Shown piece after piece: positions 18,601 through 26,821 of a DNA stretch of 64,000 bases. Origin of the DNA: Trichothermofontia sp964536415 (GTDB lineage Bacteria; Cyanobacteriota; Cyanobacteriia; B231); NCBI GenBank assembly GCA_964536415.1, contig CAZHXN010000008.1, positions 8,154 through 72,153 on the forward strand, in the 5' to 3' direction. The notes under the pieces were generated by a model. That model ran no database searches. It was not told where the DNA came from and saw only the letters and a program-made list of their open reading frames with translations. The number at the start of each line of letters is the position of its first letter. Position 1 is the first letter of the stretch. The position numbers and the translations under genes were made by a program.

Positions 18601-21498
18601 GATCTGGAAAACCTCGATGAGCCAGAGAGTCGTTTGGGTGATCTGGAAAGTCTGGGTGAGTTAGAGGGTCTCGCTGAGCTAGAGAGGGAAGCAGCTGAGG
18701 CTGAGGAGTATCAACCACAGGGGGCAACACCTGGGAAAGCAAGCCCGTCGGAAATCGCGCCCACCCCCCCGATCGCGCAGCCTCCCCAAGGGGGGGGAAT
18801 CGTCCTAGAGCCAGCCAGCCCCCTGGCTACGGGGGGAGCAGCCGTGACCGGGGAGGAGTTCCCGGAGCACCTGTTCGATGACCTGATGAGTGACGAAGAG
18901 CTAGAATTGGCCGAAATTGCCATTGAACCCTCGGAGGGGGTTGAAGAGCGGGGCGATATCGCCGCCACCCTGGGGTTAGAACAGATTGACCTCCTGGCCG
19001 AGGCAGAGGGACCTGCCGAAGCCGTGGATGTGGACTTCCCGGATCTAGATCAGGAGTTAGAATCCCTGGCACTGGATACCCTAGACCTGGCGGAAACGGC
19101 TGACGAATCGATGGCAACGGCGATCGGGCCTGAACTCACAGAGCTAGAAAGTTTCGACGAGTTAGATGCCCTGTTGGGCGAAGACATGTCCGGTGTGGCC
19201 GCTGCGGCGGATACCCAGGATTTTGCCGACCTGGATATGCTGTTGGGATCGGAGGAAGCAACTGATCAATCTCCGACGGCTGTCACCGCCCCCGTGGAAG
19301 AGCTAGTGGAGGGGGAAGCAGGTTTTGCAGAATTGGAGTCACTGTTGGGGGATGAAGCCCGTGAACCTCAACCCTCGCCAATGGCGACGCCCGCCCCGAC
19401 GACGCCAACCAGCGTATCGAAGGCAGGAGACGATGAATTTGATGATCTAGAGAAACTCCTGAAGGCTGCGGATGAAACTCTGGGGGGACCGGCGGTTGCC
19501 GCGAATCGGGTTCAAACCCCCATTGGACGGCGACGGGCAATGGTAGAGCAAACCATGCGAGTACCCGTCAAACAGTTGGATGGGCTAAGTAACTTGGTGG
19601 GGGAATTAGTCGTCAGCCGTAATAGTTTGGAACAGAACCAGGAACGCCTTCGCCAATTCCTCGATAACCTGCTCTATCAGGTGCAACAACTCAGCGATGT
19701 GGGCCAACGGATGCGCGATCTATATGAACGATCGCTGCTGGAAGCCTCGCTGTTGTCCCATCGCCAGGGCCACTCAGCCCCCACGACGGGCACTCACGCA
19801 TCACCCAATGGCAACGGGGATTCCCACTCCACTGGGGTTAACTTCGACGCCCTGGAAATGGACCGGTTTACTGCCTTCCATACCCTCTCCCAGGAAATGA
19901 TTGAATTAATCGTCCGGGTGCGGGAGTCGGCCTCTGACATTGAGTTCACGGGCGATGAAACGGATCAAATTACGCGGCAGTTCCGCCAGATTACGACCCA
20001 ACTGCAAGAGAGCCTAACGCGATCGCGCATGGTGCCCTTTGCCCAAGCTGCCGATCGTCTGCCCCGTGCGGTGCGGGATATTTCCCTCAAGTGTGGCAAA
20101 CAGGCGGATTTACAGGTGGAAGGTCGGGATACGCTCATTGACAAGATGATCCTGGAGCAGTTGTACGATCCCCTGACCCACCTGGTCAATAACGCAATTA
20201 CCCACGGGATTGAGACGCCAGAGGCGCGCATCGCAGCCGGGAAACCCCCCAGGGGCCGGATCACCATTCGCGCCTTCCACACCGGCAACCAGACGGTGAT
20301 CGCGATCGCTGATGACGGGGCTGGCATTGATGCCGAGCTTGTCAAACGTAAGGCGGTAGACAAGGGCTTAATCACCCCTCAAGAGGCGCAAACCATGTCG
20401 CGTCTGGATGCCTATGACCTGCTCTTCCTCCCTGGGTTTAGTACCAAGGACAAGGCGGATGACTTTGCTGGCCGGGGTGTGGGCATGGACGTGGTGCGTA
20501 CCAGCCTCAGCGAAATTCGCGGGGTTATCAACACCGACTCCACACTGGGGAAGGGCACCACGTTTACCATTCGGTTACCCCTGACCCTGAGTATTTCTAA
20601 GGCGCTGCTGTGTCTGAGTAACCGTACCCGCATTGCCTTCCCAATGGACGGGGTGGAAGATATGCTGGATGTTCCCAGGGATCGGGTCCAAACCAACGAG
20701 GAAGGCCAGACCTGCATTCTCTGGCGAGATACCCTCCTGCCCTTCCGGCCCCTCGCGGATCTGCTCAAATACAATCGCCAAATGGGACGGGGGAGTATCT
20801 ACGGCGGGGCAACCCTGGATGATGACATCATTTCGGTGGTGGTGCTGCGCAGTACGAGCAATTTCGTGGCCTTACAAGTAGATCAGGTGGAAGGCGAGCG
20901 GGAAATTGTGATCAAGCAGTTGGAAGGTCCGGTGCCTAAACCGATTGGTATTGCCGGGGCGACGGTTATGGGGGATGGCCGCATTATGCCGATCGCGGAT
21001 GTGTTGGAATTGATTGACCTGGCGATGGGCCGGATGCGCGGTGGCACCAGCAGTATGTGGGAACAGCAAGCGCCGCCCCCAATGGTAGAGGAAGTCACGA
21101 CGACCGAACCGACGGTGCTGATTGTGGACGACTCGATTACGGTCCGCGAGTTGTTGTCGATGACTTTTACTAAGTCGGGTTATCGGGTCGAGCAGGCCCG
21201 TGATGGTCAGGAAGCCTGGGAAAAACTGCGATCGGGTCTTCCCTGTGATCTCGTCTTCTGCGACATCGAAATGCCCCGCATGGACGGTCTGGAGTTGCTC
21301 TCGCGGCTGCAAAAGGACCCCCACCTCAGCCAGATCCCCATCGCGATGCTCACCTCGCGGGGGGCCGATCGGCACCGGCAAATGGCCATTCAGCTGGGGG
21401 CCAGTGGCTACTTCACCAAGCCTTATCTCGAAGAAGCGTTGCTGGATGCGGCGTCACGGATGCTTAAGGGTGAGGTGTTAGTCGCAAGTGGGGCTTAA
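15613..21498 (+). CDS. Giant hybrid CheA-type histidine kinase with C-terminal receiver (PilL type)
   Basis: 1961-aa signalling kinase. The Hpt domain at residues ~1-115 has phospho-His49 (AAHSVKGGAAML); a second helical segment (~170-290) resembles a degenerate Hpt-like domain. Residues ~300-1290 are an extraordinarily long acidic linker with many ELDALL, DLDMLLGSE and ELESLGELE motifs. The kinase core begins at MRVPVKQLDGL (~1315, dimerisation); HATPase boxes are LVNNAITHGIE (~1523), DDGAGIDAELV, FLPGFST and GRGVGMDVV (~1620). A CheW-like domain follows at ~1650-1790, and the receiver domain starts ~1833 (LIVDDS) with phospho-Asp1884 (CDIEMPRMDG). It is the last gene of the chemotaxis operon. 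CheA homologues are usually 650-1400 aa, so this one is unusually large because of the linker. Confidence 0.94.
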   Translation: MQSDQQQRIMGYFIEEAKEHLSTIERGLLTLQSTINDPEGIQELFRAAHSVKGGAAMLGLDSIQKISHRLEDYFKVLQEHPIQVDQTLESLFLKGFDALSDLLEELQSPLGLTEEHAQRIIATVEPVLISLGQHLDQLVAESTTGPHRPAAPPPRRPPMTTPAVVKLPASPPEDSALQLIFRSDVPTRLREMLQLFKQPEHSAPARQQLSDICRSLEQAGEQFGLRAWCDLIRAVSGAIANPSNSHRALASIVIREVKQAQELVLAGRAEAIAISPALQELLPSEVGRVPPSEDDLHTWLAAADADQSVLTSLGLDAFPVVDSQPLTEATSPPALDEPLTAAANGTGGKAGPEVGMAELNSLADLFEGEVPDLDLSWEEEVLGFQDEATVTDLDGAELPGDFSDLLANVTDTQPQRELVTEDLDFLDFLEDSGGEAARSPATGGTAPTPSPIGAVPAGADRGAADQSEVDSFEDLLSIYESEGHTGSEAALLQGLTVDDTPLDDFEGLLAELEATPHPAPATPPTTDPALRGLEAIFEDFSVAEPDLLEGLEPPIEGAEGRADMGTSEVSIAASQVASEDTGSWELDLGVDLDQAAGPAAVPAAELPAAGLTDMADFAFDETDTDLGALLEEMTVTDTGTAEPIVETSDLDMGLDELLDAIAAETTEPPTDTQTVAPLTDAQGEAWDLETTWIPPETDRSEAGDRSEVELPLASPIAHEEPANLEPTAAGQSGDEWTDQTAPTHEATAAAVTRPALSELATAVEAASPPPPSRQLVTDPWEVMFGDEEMLLTETETDTSVAGRHAPTTDTLSEPTEDTLTDSGEANLVGETGSTPPTSTEVPTEWVEEIDDFFAVEPVAPHGTEAISPAAIPSPAGSAPPPPIAQRPQEGIAPTMGPEAMAAEMPVSRQEPEEAEPELAQPWPEMAISDEFEDELDALLTSEPETHVGSLASGTADAATGEQPSDEDELGELASLGDLEYLGELEESLGELEADLADLENLDEPESRLGDLESLGELEGLAELEREAAEAEEYQPQGATPGKASPSEIAPTPPIAQPPQGGGIVLEPASPLATGGAAVTGEEFPEHLFDDLMSDEELELAEIAIEPSEGVEERGDIAATLGLEQIDLLAEAEGPAEAVDVDFPDLDQELESLALDTLDLAETADESMATAIGPELTELESFDELDALLGEDMSGVAAAADTQDFADLDMLLGSEEATDQSPTAVTAPVEELVEGEAGFAELESLLGDEAREPQPSPMATPAPTTPTSVSKAGDDEFDDLEKLLKAADETLGGPAVAANRVQTPIGRRRAMVEQTMRVPVKQLDGLSNLVGELVVSRNSLEQNQERLRQFLDNLLYQVQQLSDVGQRMRDLYERSLLEASLLSHRQGHSAPTTGTHASPNGNGDSHSTGVNFDALEMDRFTAFHTLSQEMIELIVRVRESASDIEFTGDETDQITRQFRQITTQLQESLTRSRMVPFAQAADRLPRAVRDISLKCGKQADLQVEGRDTLIDKMILEQLYDPLTHLVNNAITHGIETPEARIAAGKPPRGRITIRAFHTGNQTVIAIADDGAGIDAELVKRKAVDKGLITPQEAQTMSRLDAYDLLFLPGFSTKDKADDFAGRGVGMDVVRTSLSEIRGVINTDSTLGKGTTFTIRLPLTLSISKALLCLSNRTRIAFPMDGVEDMLDVPRDRVQTNEEGQTCILWRDTLLPFRPLADLLKYNRQMGRGSIYGGATLDDDIISVVVLRSTSNFVALQVDQVEGEREIVIKQLEGPVPKPIGIAGATVMGDGRIMPIADVLELIDLAMGRMRGGTSSMWEQQAPPPMVEEVTTTEPTVLIVDDSITVRELLSMTFTKSGYRVEQARDGQEAWEKLRSGLPCDLVFCDIEMPRMDGLELLSRLQKDPHLSQIPIAMLTSRGADRHRQMAIQLGASGYFTKPYLEEALLDAASRMLKGEVLVASGA

Positions 21499-21524
21499 GG
21501 AAGTTGGGGTGGGCGACTGCTAGG

Positions 21525-21555
21525 GAACCACCAAGGCACTAAGGACACGAAGGTT
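21525..21555 (+). repeat. Dispersed CCAAGGCACnAAGGnCACGAAG repeat, intergenic copy
   Basis: ACCACCAAGGCACTAAGGAC followed by ACGAAGG lies between the CheA and rseP genes. Closely related sequence occurs inside two reading frames, at 51036-51071 (minus) and 56227-56260 (plus). Confidence 0.55.
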
Positions 21556-21695
21556 GCACTAAGTTGCCCCTTGGCGATCAGGATGTCCTGCCTGCCTTGG
21601 CGATCGCATTCCCAGTGATGCCTTTTTCCCAACAAGCTGGGGAAGACCCCCTACAATGTCTAAAGAAACGTAACTAATCTGAGTGAATTCTTAAT

Positions 21696-22835
21696 ATGTC
21701 GGTTTTGGCAGTCAGTGGCGCGGCGGGGACAGGGGCAAACGGCTTGGCCTATCTGGGCGCGATCGGGGTTTTAGCCATTTTGATCGTGGTGCATGAATTA
21801 GGGCACTTCCTGGCGGCCCGTACCCAAGGAATTCGGGTGAGTAAATTTTCGATCGGCTTTGGTCCGGTGCTGTGGCGCTACCAGGGACCCGAAACCGAAT
21901 ATGCCCTCCGGGCGATCCCCCTTGGGGGGTTTGTGGGCTTTCCCGATGAGGATCCCGACAGTGAGATTCCTGCGGATGACCCCAACTTGCTGCAAAACCG
22001 GCCCTTGTGGGATCGGGCGATCGTCATTAGTGCCGGGGTGATTGCCAACCTGGTCTTTGCCTATTTGCTGCTGGTGGTGCAACTGGGGATTGTCGGTATT
22101 CCGGATGGAATTCGCTACCAACCAGGGGTGGTGATTCCCCAGGTGATGGCGGAAACATCGCCCGCAGCCCAGGCGGGGATTAAGGCAGGGGATGTGGTTC
22201 TCATGGTTGACGGACAACCCCTGCCTGCTGCCAAGACCGCCATCCCTACCCTCATGGGGTTGATTCAGAATCATCCGGGCCAACCCATCGACTTAACCTT
22301 ACAACGGGGGGAACAGCAGTTCTCGGTTACCGTGACCCCGGAGACGGGTAGTGACGGGAAAGGGCGCATCGGGGTCCAGCTTTTCCCCAACGGGCTACCC
22401 ATCTATCGTCGTCCCCATAGTCCGATCGAGTTGTTCACCCTGGCTGCTACTGAGTTCCAGAATATTTTTGAACAAATTATCCAGGGTCTGGGATTATTGG
22501 TTACTCACTTCCGGGATACCGCCAGCCAGGTATCGGGACCTGTGAAGATTGTGGAAATGGGGGCCAATATTGCCCAGGCTGATGTCTTTAGTCTCCTGCC
22601 CTTTGCCGCGTTTATTAGCATTAACTTAGCAATTATCAATATCTTGCCCCTACCGGCTCTAGATGGGGGGCAACTGCTGCTGTTGGCTGTGGAAGGGGTA
22701 CGCGGCAAGCCTCTACCCACAGGACTTCAGGAAGGGGTTATGCAAACAGGCTTGGTGTTGCTGTTGGGCTTGGGGGTGTTTCTGATTGTGCGGGATACGG
22801 CCCAGTTGGACTGGGTACAGCGGCTCTTTCAATAG
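21696..22835 (+). CDS. rseP: Site-2 intramembrane zinc metalloprotease RseP
   Basis: Membrane protease of peptidase family M50 that cleaves transmembrane substrates such as anti-sigma factors. The zinc motif HELGH is at residues 33-37 in the first membrane helix, followed by RVSKFSIGFGP. The second motif LDGGQLLLL (Asp323) completes the site. A single PDZ domain lies at ~120-210 (QAGIKAGDVVLMVDGQPL). Helices at ~15-40, ~100-125, ~300-325 and ~350-370 fit the four-helix fold. Length 379 aa is normal. Its substrate is unknown here; no anti-sigma gene is adjacent. nth follows after 108 bp, a spacer filled by imperfect repeats. Confidence 0.95.
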   Translation: MSVLAVSGAAGTGANGLAYLGAIGVLAILIVVHELGHFLAARTQGIRVSKFSIGFGPVLWRYQGPETEYALRAIPLGGFVGFPDEDPDSEIPADDPNLLQNRPLWDRAIVISAGVIANLVFAYLLLVVQLGIVGIPDGIRYQPGVVIPQVMAETSPAAQAGIKAGDVVLMVDGQPLPAAKTAIPTLMGLIQNHPGQPIDLTLQRGEQQFSVTVTPETGSDGKGRIGVQLFPNGLPIYRRPHSPIELFTLAATEFQNIFEQIIQGLGLLVTHFRDTASQVSGPVKIVEMGANIAQADVFSLLPFAAFISINLAIINILPLPALDGGQLLLLAVEGVRGKPLPTGLQEGVMQTGLVLLLGLGVFLIVRDTAQLDWVQRLFQ

Positions 22836-22866
22836 GTTGATGTCCATGCACTCATTAGCGAACGCT

Positions 22867-22950
22867 AATCAGAATACACCCATCAGCGCAAGAATCAGAA
22901 TGTGCCCATCAGCATGTCAGCATGAGCGAATCAGAATGTACCGATGAGTA
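22867..22950 (+). repeat. Three imperfect tandem repeats between rseP and nth
   Basis: AATCAGAATACACCCATCAGC (22867), AATCAGAATGTGCCCATCAGC (22893) and AATCAGAATGTACCGATGAG (22929) follow each other at 26 and 36 bp. The third runs into the first codons of nth. Confidence 0.7.
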
Positions 22951-23633
22951 TTAGTCGGAAATATGCCCACAAGGGACAGCGAGCGCTGGAAATTTTAGTC
23001 CGGCTGAAGCGCCTGTATCCGGATGCGACCTGTACCCTCAATTACCAGACTACAGTGCAGCTTCTGGTGGCCACGATCCTGTCAGCCCAATGTACGGATG
23101 AACGGGTCAACCAGGTGACCCCGGCGCTCTTTGCCCGCTTCCCCGATGCGCCTGCCCTCGCCAATGCCGACCTGGAAGAACTGGAAACCTTGGTGCGATC
23201 GACTGGCTTTTACCGCAATAAGGCCCGTAATATTCGCGCCGCCTGTCAAATGATTGTCGATCGCTTCCACGGTCAGGTGCCCAAACTGATGGAAGATCTG
23301 CTGCAATTACCAGGGGTGGCCCGGAAGACCGCTAATGTGGTCCTGGCGCATGGGTATGGCATTAATATGGGCGTTACGGTGGATACCCATGTCAAACGCC
23401 TAAGCCAACGGCTGGGCCTCACGGACAAGACCGACCCCATGCGGATTGAACAGGAACTGATGCACCTGTTGCCCCAGCCCGATTGGGAGAACTGGTCGAT
23501 CCGGCTGATCTACCACGGTCGTGCAGTTTGTACGGCTCGGAATCCGGCCTGCGATCGCTGTGAACTGGCGGATCTCTGTCCCTCTGCCCATGTGAGTCGG
23601 CGTCCCCAGGTGCCAGGAACGGTGCAGGCGTGA
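22944..23633 (+). CDS. nth: Endonuclease III, DNA glycosylase/AP lyase
   Basis: Base-excision repair enzyme removing oxidised pyrimidines and nicking abasic sites. The helix-hairpin-helix LPGVARKTANVVLAHGYG carries the catalytic Lys, and the Asp lies in MGVTVDTHVKRLSQRLGL. The [4Fe-4S] cluster ligands fit C-x6-C-x2-C-x5-C at the C-terminus (CTARNPACDRCELADLC). Length 229 aa is normal; the start ATG 22944 is preceded by CGAATCAGAATG repeats rather than a clear Shine-Dalgarno. Downstream is an unrelated TonB-like gene. Confidence 0.97.
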   Translation: MSISRKYAHKGQRALEILVRLKRLYPDATCTLNYQTTVQLLVATILSAQCTDERVNQVTPALFARFPDAPALANADLEELETLVRSTGFYRNKARNIRAACQMIVDRFHGQVPKLMEDLLQLPGVARKTANVVLAHGYGINMGVTVDTHVKRLSQRLGLTDKTDPMRIEQELMHLLPQPDWENWSIRLIYHGRAVCTARNPACDRCELADLCPSAHVSRRPQVPGTVQA

Positions 23634-23777
23634 AGGGGACTCAAGCAGGGTGGGAAAAAGCCGGGGAGATTTGGGGCGATCACCGGTGCTTGAGAGGATA
23701 AATCTTGGTTACAGTGGACTTTAGAAGGCGCAAGCACCCACCAGCGGGTAGCATTTGGGTTCTAGAGGAGGGTAACC

Positions 23778-24893
23778 ATGCAGACAGGTCTTCAGGTCCG
23801 GTTGAGTTTTTTGCACACGCTCCTGGAGCAGTCCCTCTCGCCCGCCACCCTGACCTCGATCGGTCTCCACGCCCTCCTGTTATTAGCCCTATCGTCCTGG
23901 TTAGGGAAAAGTGGCTTCTCGACAGCGATCGTGCAGCAACCGGTAGGCGTGATTGAACTGACTCCGGCAGAAGCGGCCCAATTGCCCAACCTTGCCCCGT
24001 CCACCCCAACCCTATCCCAGCTATTTGGTCAGGCCCCGCTTGCCACCGGGATTACCCCACCGGCAACACCGACGGGTACCCATAACCTGTTCGCCGGTCT
24101 CCCCACCCTGCCCGGATTGCCCCAACTGGCCCCCCTCCCTGTCCCCTTTCCTGCCGATGCCTTCAGCGGGTTACCGGCCCCCCCGCCGGTGATTCCCCTG
24201 GACTGGTATGCCCCCCCCGCTCCGGCTCGGATTGCCGTCGGCCCACCCCAATCTCAAGCTAGGACTGTTGAGCAGCAGTTCGTGATTGAAGGGGATGTGG
24301 CAATGCCCCCGCCGCTGGAGGGGGGCGCAGCGGCCCCTGCTCCACCTGCTAGCCTCACGTCTGGCGATACTCCCGCGCCAACCCAGGTCCCGACGGTTGC
24401 GGCGACTGCTCCCGTCACGGGAGGGGCCAGTGCGTTGGGAGGACCCCTAACCATTGCCCGTGCCGATCTCCAGGCTGCTGCGTCACCGGGCGGTTCACCG
24501 AGCGTTTCCGCAGAGGGCTATACCGTGGATACCGCCGCTGCCCCTCGCCCATCAGATGTCGATGCCGCTAGTGCCGATTATCCCGTCGATACAGAGATCC
24601 AGGCCACAGAGATCCAGGCCGCAGCCCCCACTGGTCCCGTGATGGCTCCCCCGGTAACCGTGATTGTTCCCTATCCTGCTAGTGCCTGTCCGGTTGCCGC
24701 CAGCGGGGGGTATACCACGGTGGAAACCGACGGGCAAGGCAATATCCTTGCGGGACCGACGATCGATCTGGGTCACCCTGCCCTCAACGCCGCTGCCCGG
24801 AGTGCCGTTTTGGCCCAACCGCGATCGCTGGGGGCGGCGGTCTATCAGTACGATCTGAGTGTGTCGGGTCAAGAGGGGGTTTGCGGGGGGTAG
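23778..24893 (+). CDS. TonB-like proline-rich envelope protein
   Basis: 371 aa. A single membrane helix lies near residues 30-50 (LTSIGLHALLLLALSSWL), preceded by a short cytoplasmic N-terminus; this is the anchor layout of TonB. A Pro/Ala-rich region (~75-290) would span the periplasm, and the C-terminal ~75 residues (YPASACPVAASGGYTTVETDGQGNI, NAAARSAVLAQP) resemble a TonB C-terminal fold with one cysteine pair. GAGGAGGG right before the ATG is an excellent ribosome site. ExbB/ExbD and receptors are not in the window. Energy transduction to outer-membrane transporters is inferred from shape only. Confidence 0.65.
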   Translation: MQTGLQVRLSFLHTLLEQSLSPATLTSIGLHALLLLALSSWLGKSGFSTAIVQQPVGVIELTPAEAAQLPNLAPSTPTLSQLFGQAPLATGITPPATPTGTHNLFAGLPTLPGLPQLAPLPVPFPADAFSGLPAPPPVIPLDWYAPPAPARIAVGPPQSQARTVEQQFVIEGDVAMPPPLEGGAAAPAPPASLTSGDTPAPTQVPTVAATAPVTGGASALGGPLTIARADLQAAASPGGSPSVSAEGYTVDTAAAPRPSDVDAASADYPVDTEIQATEIQAAAPTGPVMAPPVTVIVPYPASACPVAASGGYTTVETDGQGNILAGPTIDLGHPALNAAARSAVLAQPRSLGAAVYQYDLSVSGQEGVCGG

Positions 24894-24921
24894 GGCGATC
24901 GTGACTCAACCCCGATGACAC

Positions 24922-25902
24922 CTATCCCGCTAATGCGTCCCAAAGCTGGTCAGCCTCTGCTGCCTGAAGTCTATCCGCCCGATCAAACCAGTGGCCCGTG
25001 CCAAAACCAGGCGGACGAGGCGTGGGGGAGAGTTGATAGGCAAGGCGGAGCGCTGCACGACGGGCGATCGCCGTTTCAAAGACTGAGGAAAAAACCGTAT
25101 CCAAACCGTAATCCTGACAGCGTTGCCGGAGGGTCCGGGGGGAACCGGCGATCGCGGGTTTGAGGACAAAAATTCCCCGCCACCCCTGTTGATAACACTG
25201 TTCCAGTTGTGCCACAGTCGCCACTGCTTCATCCAGGGCCAAAGGCGTTGCAAACTGCTGACTCAGGGCGAGCATCTCGGCCAACTGGGCTGGGGGCAGG
25301 GGTTGTTCTAGGAACTCGATGCGATCAGGTACGCAATCGCAGACCCGTAACCAGGTGGCGGCATCATCTCGGCTGAGACCCCCATTTGCGTCTAAGCGCA
25401 GAGTCAGGTCTGGGGGGAATTGGGCCAGTAATTCCTGGAAGACGGCCATTTCCTGAGCGATCGGCGCAACTCCAATTTTCCATTTCAGGGTTCGGTAGCC
25501 TTGAGCATAAATCCGGGGCCAACCCGTGAGGGCGGCTGTCCCCGTGGGCAGAAGGCCACACAACGCGGCTGGGCGATCGGCCCCTAACGGTAAAGGGGGA
25601 CCGAGATCAACCAGGGCCAACCAGGCCGTTTCTAAGCCAAATTGGCAGGCAGTGAAGGGTGCTGGAATAGCCAGATCTGGAATATCTGGCAGCAGGGGCG
25701 GTAACTGTTGGCAAAAGGCCCAGGCTTGTTGAAAGGATTCGCTGCCAAACCAGGGAATGGGGGCAATTTCCCCCCAGCCGCTCCTGCCGGAATCGTCCTG
25801 CAACTGCACCAGAATCCCCTCGCGTACTGGCCAGACCCCGTGACGGGTTTGGAGCGGTGGGGAGAATACGCGACGATAGGCCCGAAAGGCAGCACGATAC
25901 AT
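24922..25902 (-). CDS. menC: o-Succinylbenzoate synthase
   Basis: Enolase-superfamily enzyme dehydrating SHCHC to o-succinylbenzoate in phylloquinone (vitamin K1) synthesis, which supplies photosystem I. The first catalytic Lys is in LKWKIGVAP, metal ligands in LRLDANGGLSRDDA, then RIEFLEQPLPP and LALDEAVATVAQLE, and the second Lys in GIFVLKPAIAGSP. Length 326 aa is normal. It is convergent with the TonB-like gene, 28 bp apart, and divergent from the GNAT gene. Other men genes are not in the window. Confidence 0.93.
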   Translation of the reverse strand: MYRAAFRAYRRVFSPPLQTRHGVWPVREGILVQLQDDSGRSGWGEIAPIPWFGSESFQQAWAFCQQLPPLLPDIPDLAIPAPFTACQFGLETAWLALVDLGPPLPLGADRPAALCGLLPTGTAALTGWPRIYAQGYRTLKWKIGVAPIAQEMAVFQELLAQFPPDLTLRLDANGGLSRDDAATWLRVCDCVPDRIEFLEQPLPPAQLAEMLALSQQFATPLALDEAVATVAQLEQCYQQGWRGIFVLKPAIAGSPRTLRQRCQDYGLDTVFSSVFETAIARRAALRLAYQLSPTPRPPGFGTGHWFDRADRLQAAEADQLWDALAG

Positions 25903-26054
25903 GGCGGGTAACCCTCACACTAGGCACCGTCAACAAGGGGGACAGGTTGAGCCATCGCTGGTTTACAAGGCTGGGACTAGGGACAACTCGTCTGCCTAAG
26001 TTATCCTAAAGTTTTGAGCAAGTTTTGAGCAAAGTTGTCTGTTGGGCTAAACCG

Positions 26055-26654
26055 ATGACTGATGCCGCTTTCCCAACCAACCCGGCTTCCGGTGAGCCGC
26101 CAGAATCGGCGATCGGTCTCCTTATTCGAGATATGGAGATTGATGACCTTGCCCCTGTCTATCACTTGGGTGATAGTTTATTTACCAGTGATTTATATCC
26201 CTACATCTACCGAACTTGGGATGAATGGGAGGTGATTGGCTTATATAATACTGATCCAGAATATTGTTTAGTCGCTGAAATCGAGGGAGAACTGGCAGGC
26301 TTCATCCTAGGGAGTATTATTAGCAAAGCCTCGCTTACTTACGGTTATATCCTCTGGCTGGGGGTCAACCCTGCGTTCCAGCGGCGGGGAATTGCTGATA
26401 GTTTGGTCGACAAGTTAATTGAACGGTTGATTAATGATGGTGCCCGGTTCATGATGGTAGACACAGACCCAGAGAATACCCCAGCGGTCAATTTTTTCAC
26501 GCGCAAAGGATTTGGCGATCGGCGCCGCCATGTGTTTTTATCAATGGACCTCAGCCAACATCCCTACTATGGTCGCCTGATTACCTATGAACAGGAAAAG
26601 GCGGCCCGATCGGTGTGGCAACGCCCCCGACGGCGGCCAAATCCTAAGGGATGA
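26055..26654 (+). CDS. GNAT-family N-acetyltransferase (RimI-like)
   Basis: About 199 aa from the ATG at 26055 (MTDAAFPT); a TTG at 26025 is in frame but less likely. GNAT motifs: LLIRDMEIDDLAPVYHLGDSLF (N-terminal strand and helix), GELAGFILGSII, the acetyl-CoA loop LGVNPAFQRRGIADSLVDKL near residue 115-135, and MVDTDPENTPAVNFFTRKGF. It resembles RimI-type acetyltransferases that act on protein N-termini or side chains; the substrate cannot be told. It starts in a 150-bp divergent spacer shared with menC. Confidence 0.9.
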   Translation: MTDAAFPTNPASGEPPESAIGLLIRDMEIDDLAPVYHLGDSLFTSDLYPYIYRTWDEWEVIGLYNTDPEYCLVAEIEGELAGFILGSIISKASLTYGYILWLGVNPAFQRRGIADSLVDKLIERLINDGARFMMVDTDPENTPAVNFFTRKGFGDRRRHVFLSMDLSQHPYYGRLITYEQEKAARSVWQRPRRRPNPKG

Positions 26655-26821
26655 TGAGGGTAGACGGGTGCTCTACAGCCTGTGTCGCCTCAGTGAGGGT
26701 CAGGCAATTGGCTCAAGCCCCTTGTTGATCACACGGTTCATCACGTGCTTCTGTCCTTCAAGGACTTGGGAAACGCTGTAGCACACTTTTGTCCAACGAT
26801 GCCAAATAGGGCCAGGACGGT

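Noticed and set aside
26655..26821. Small frames between the GNAT gene and fabD
   Set aside because: A minus-strand reading of about 28 codons ends before GNAT, but it lacks a start signal and any known motif.
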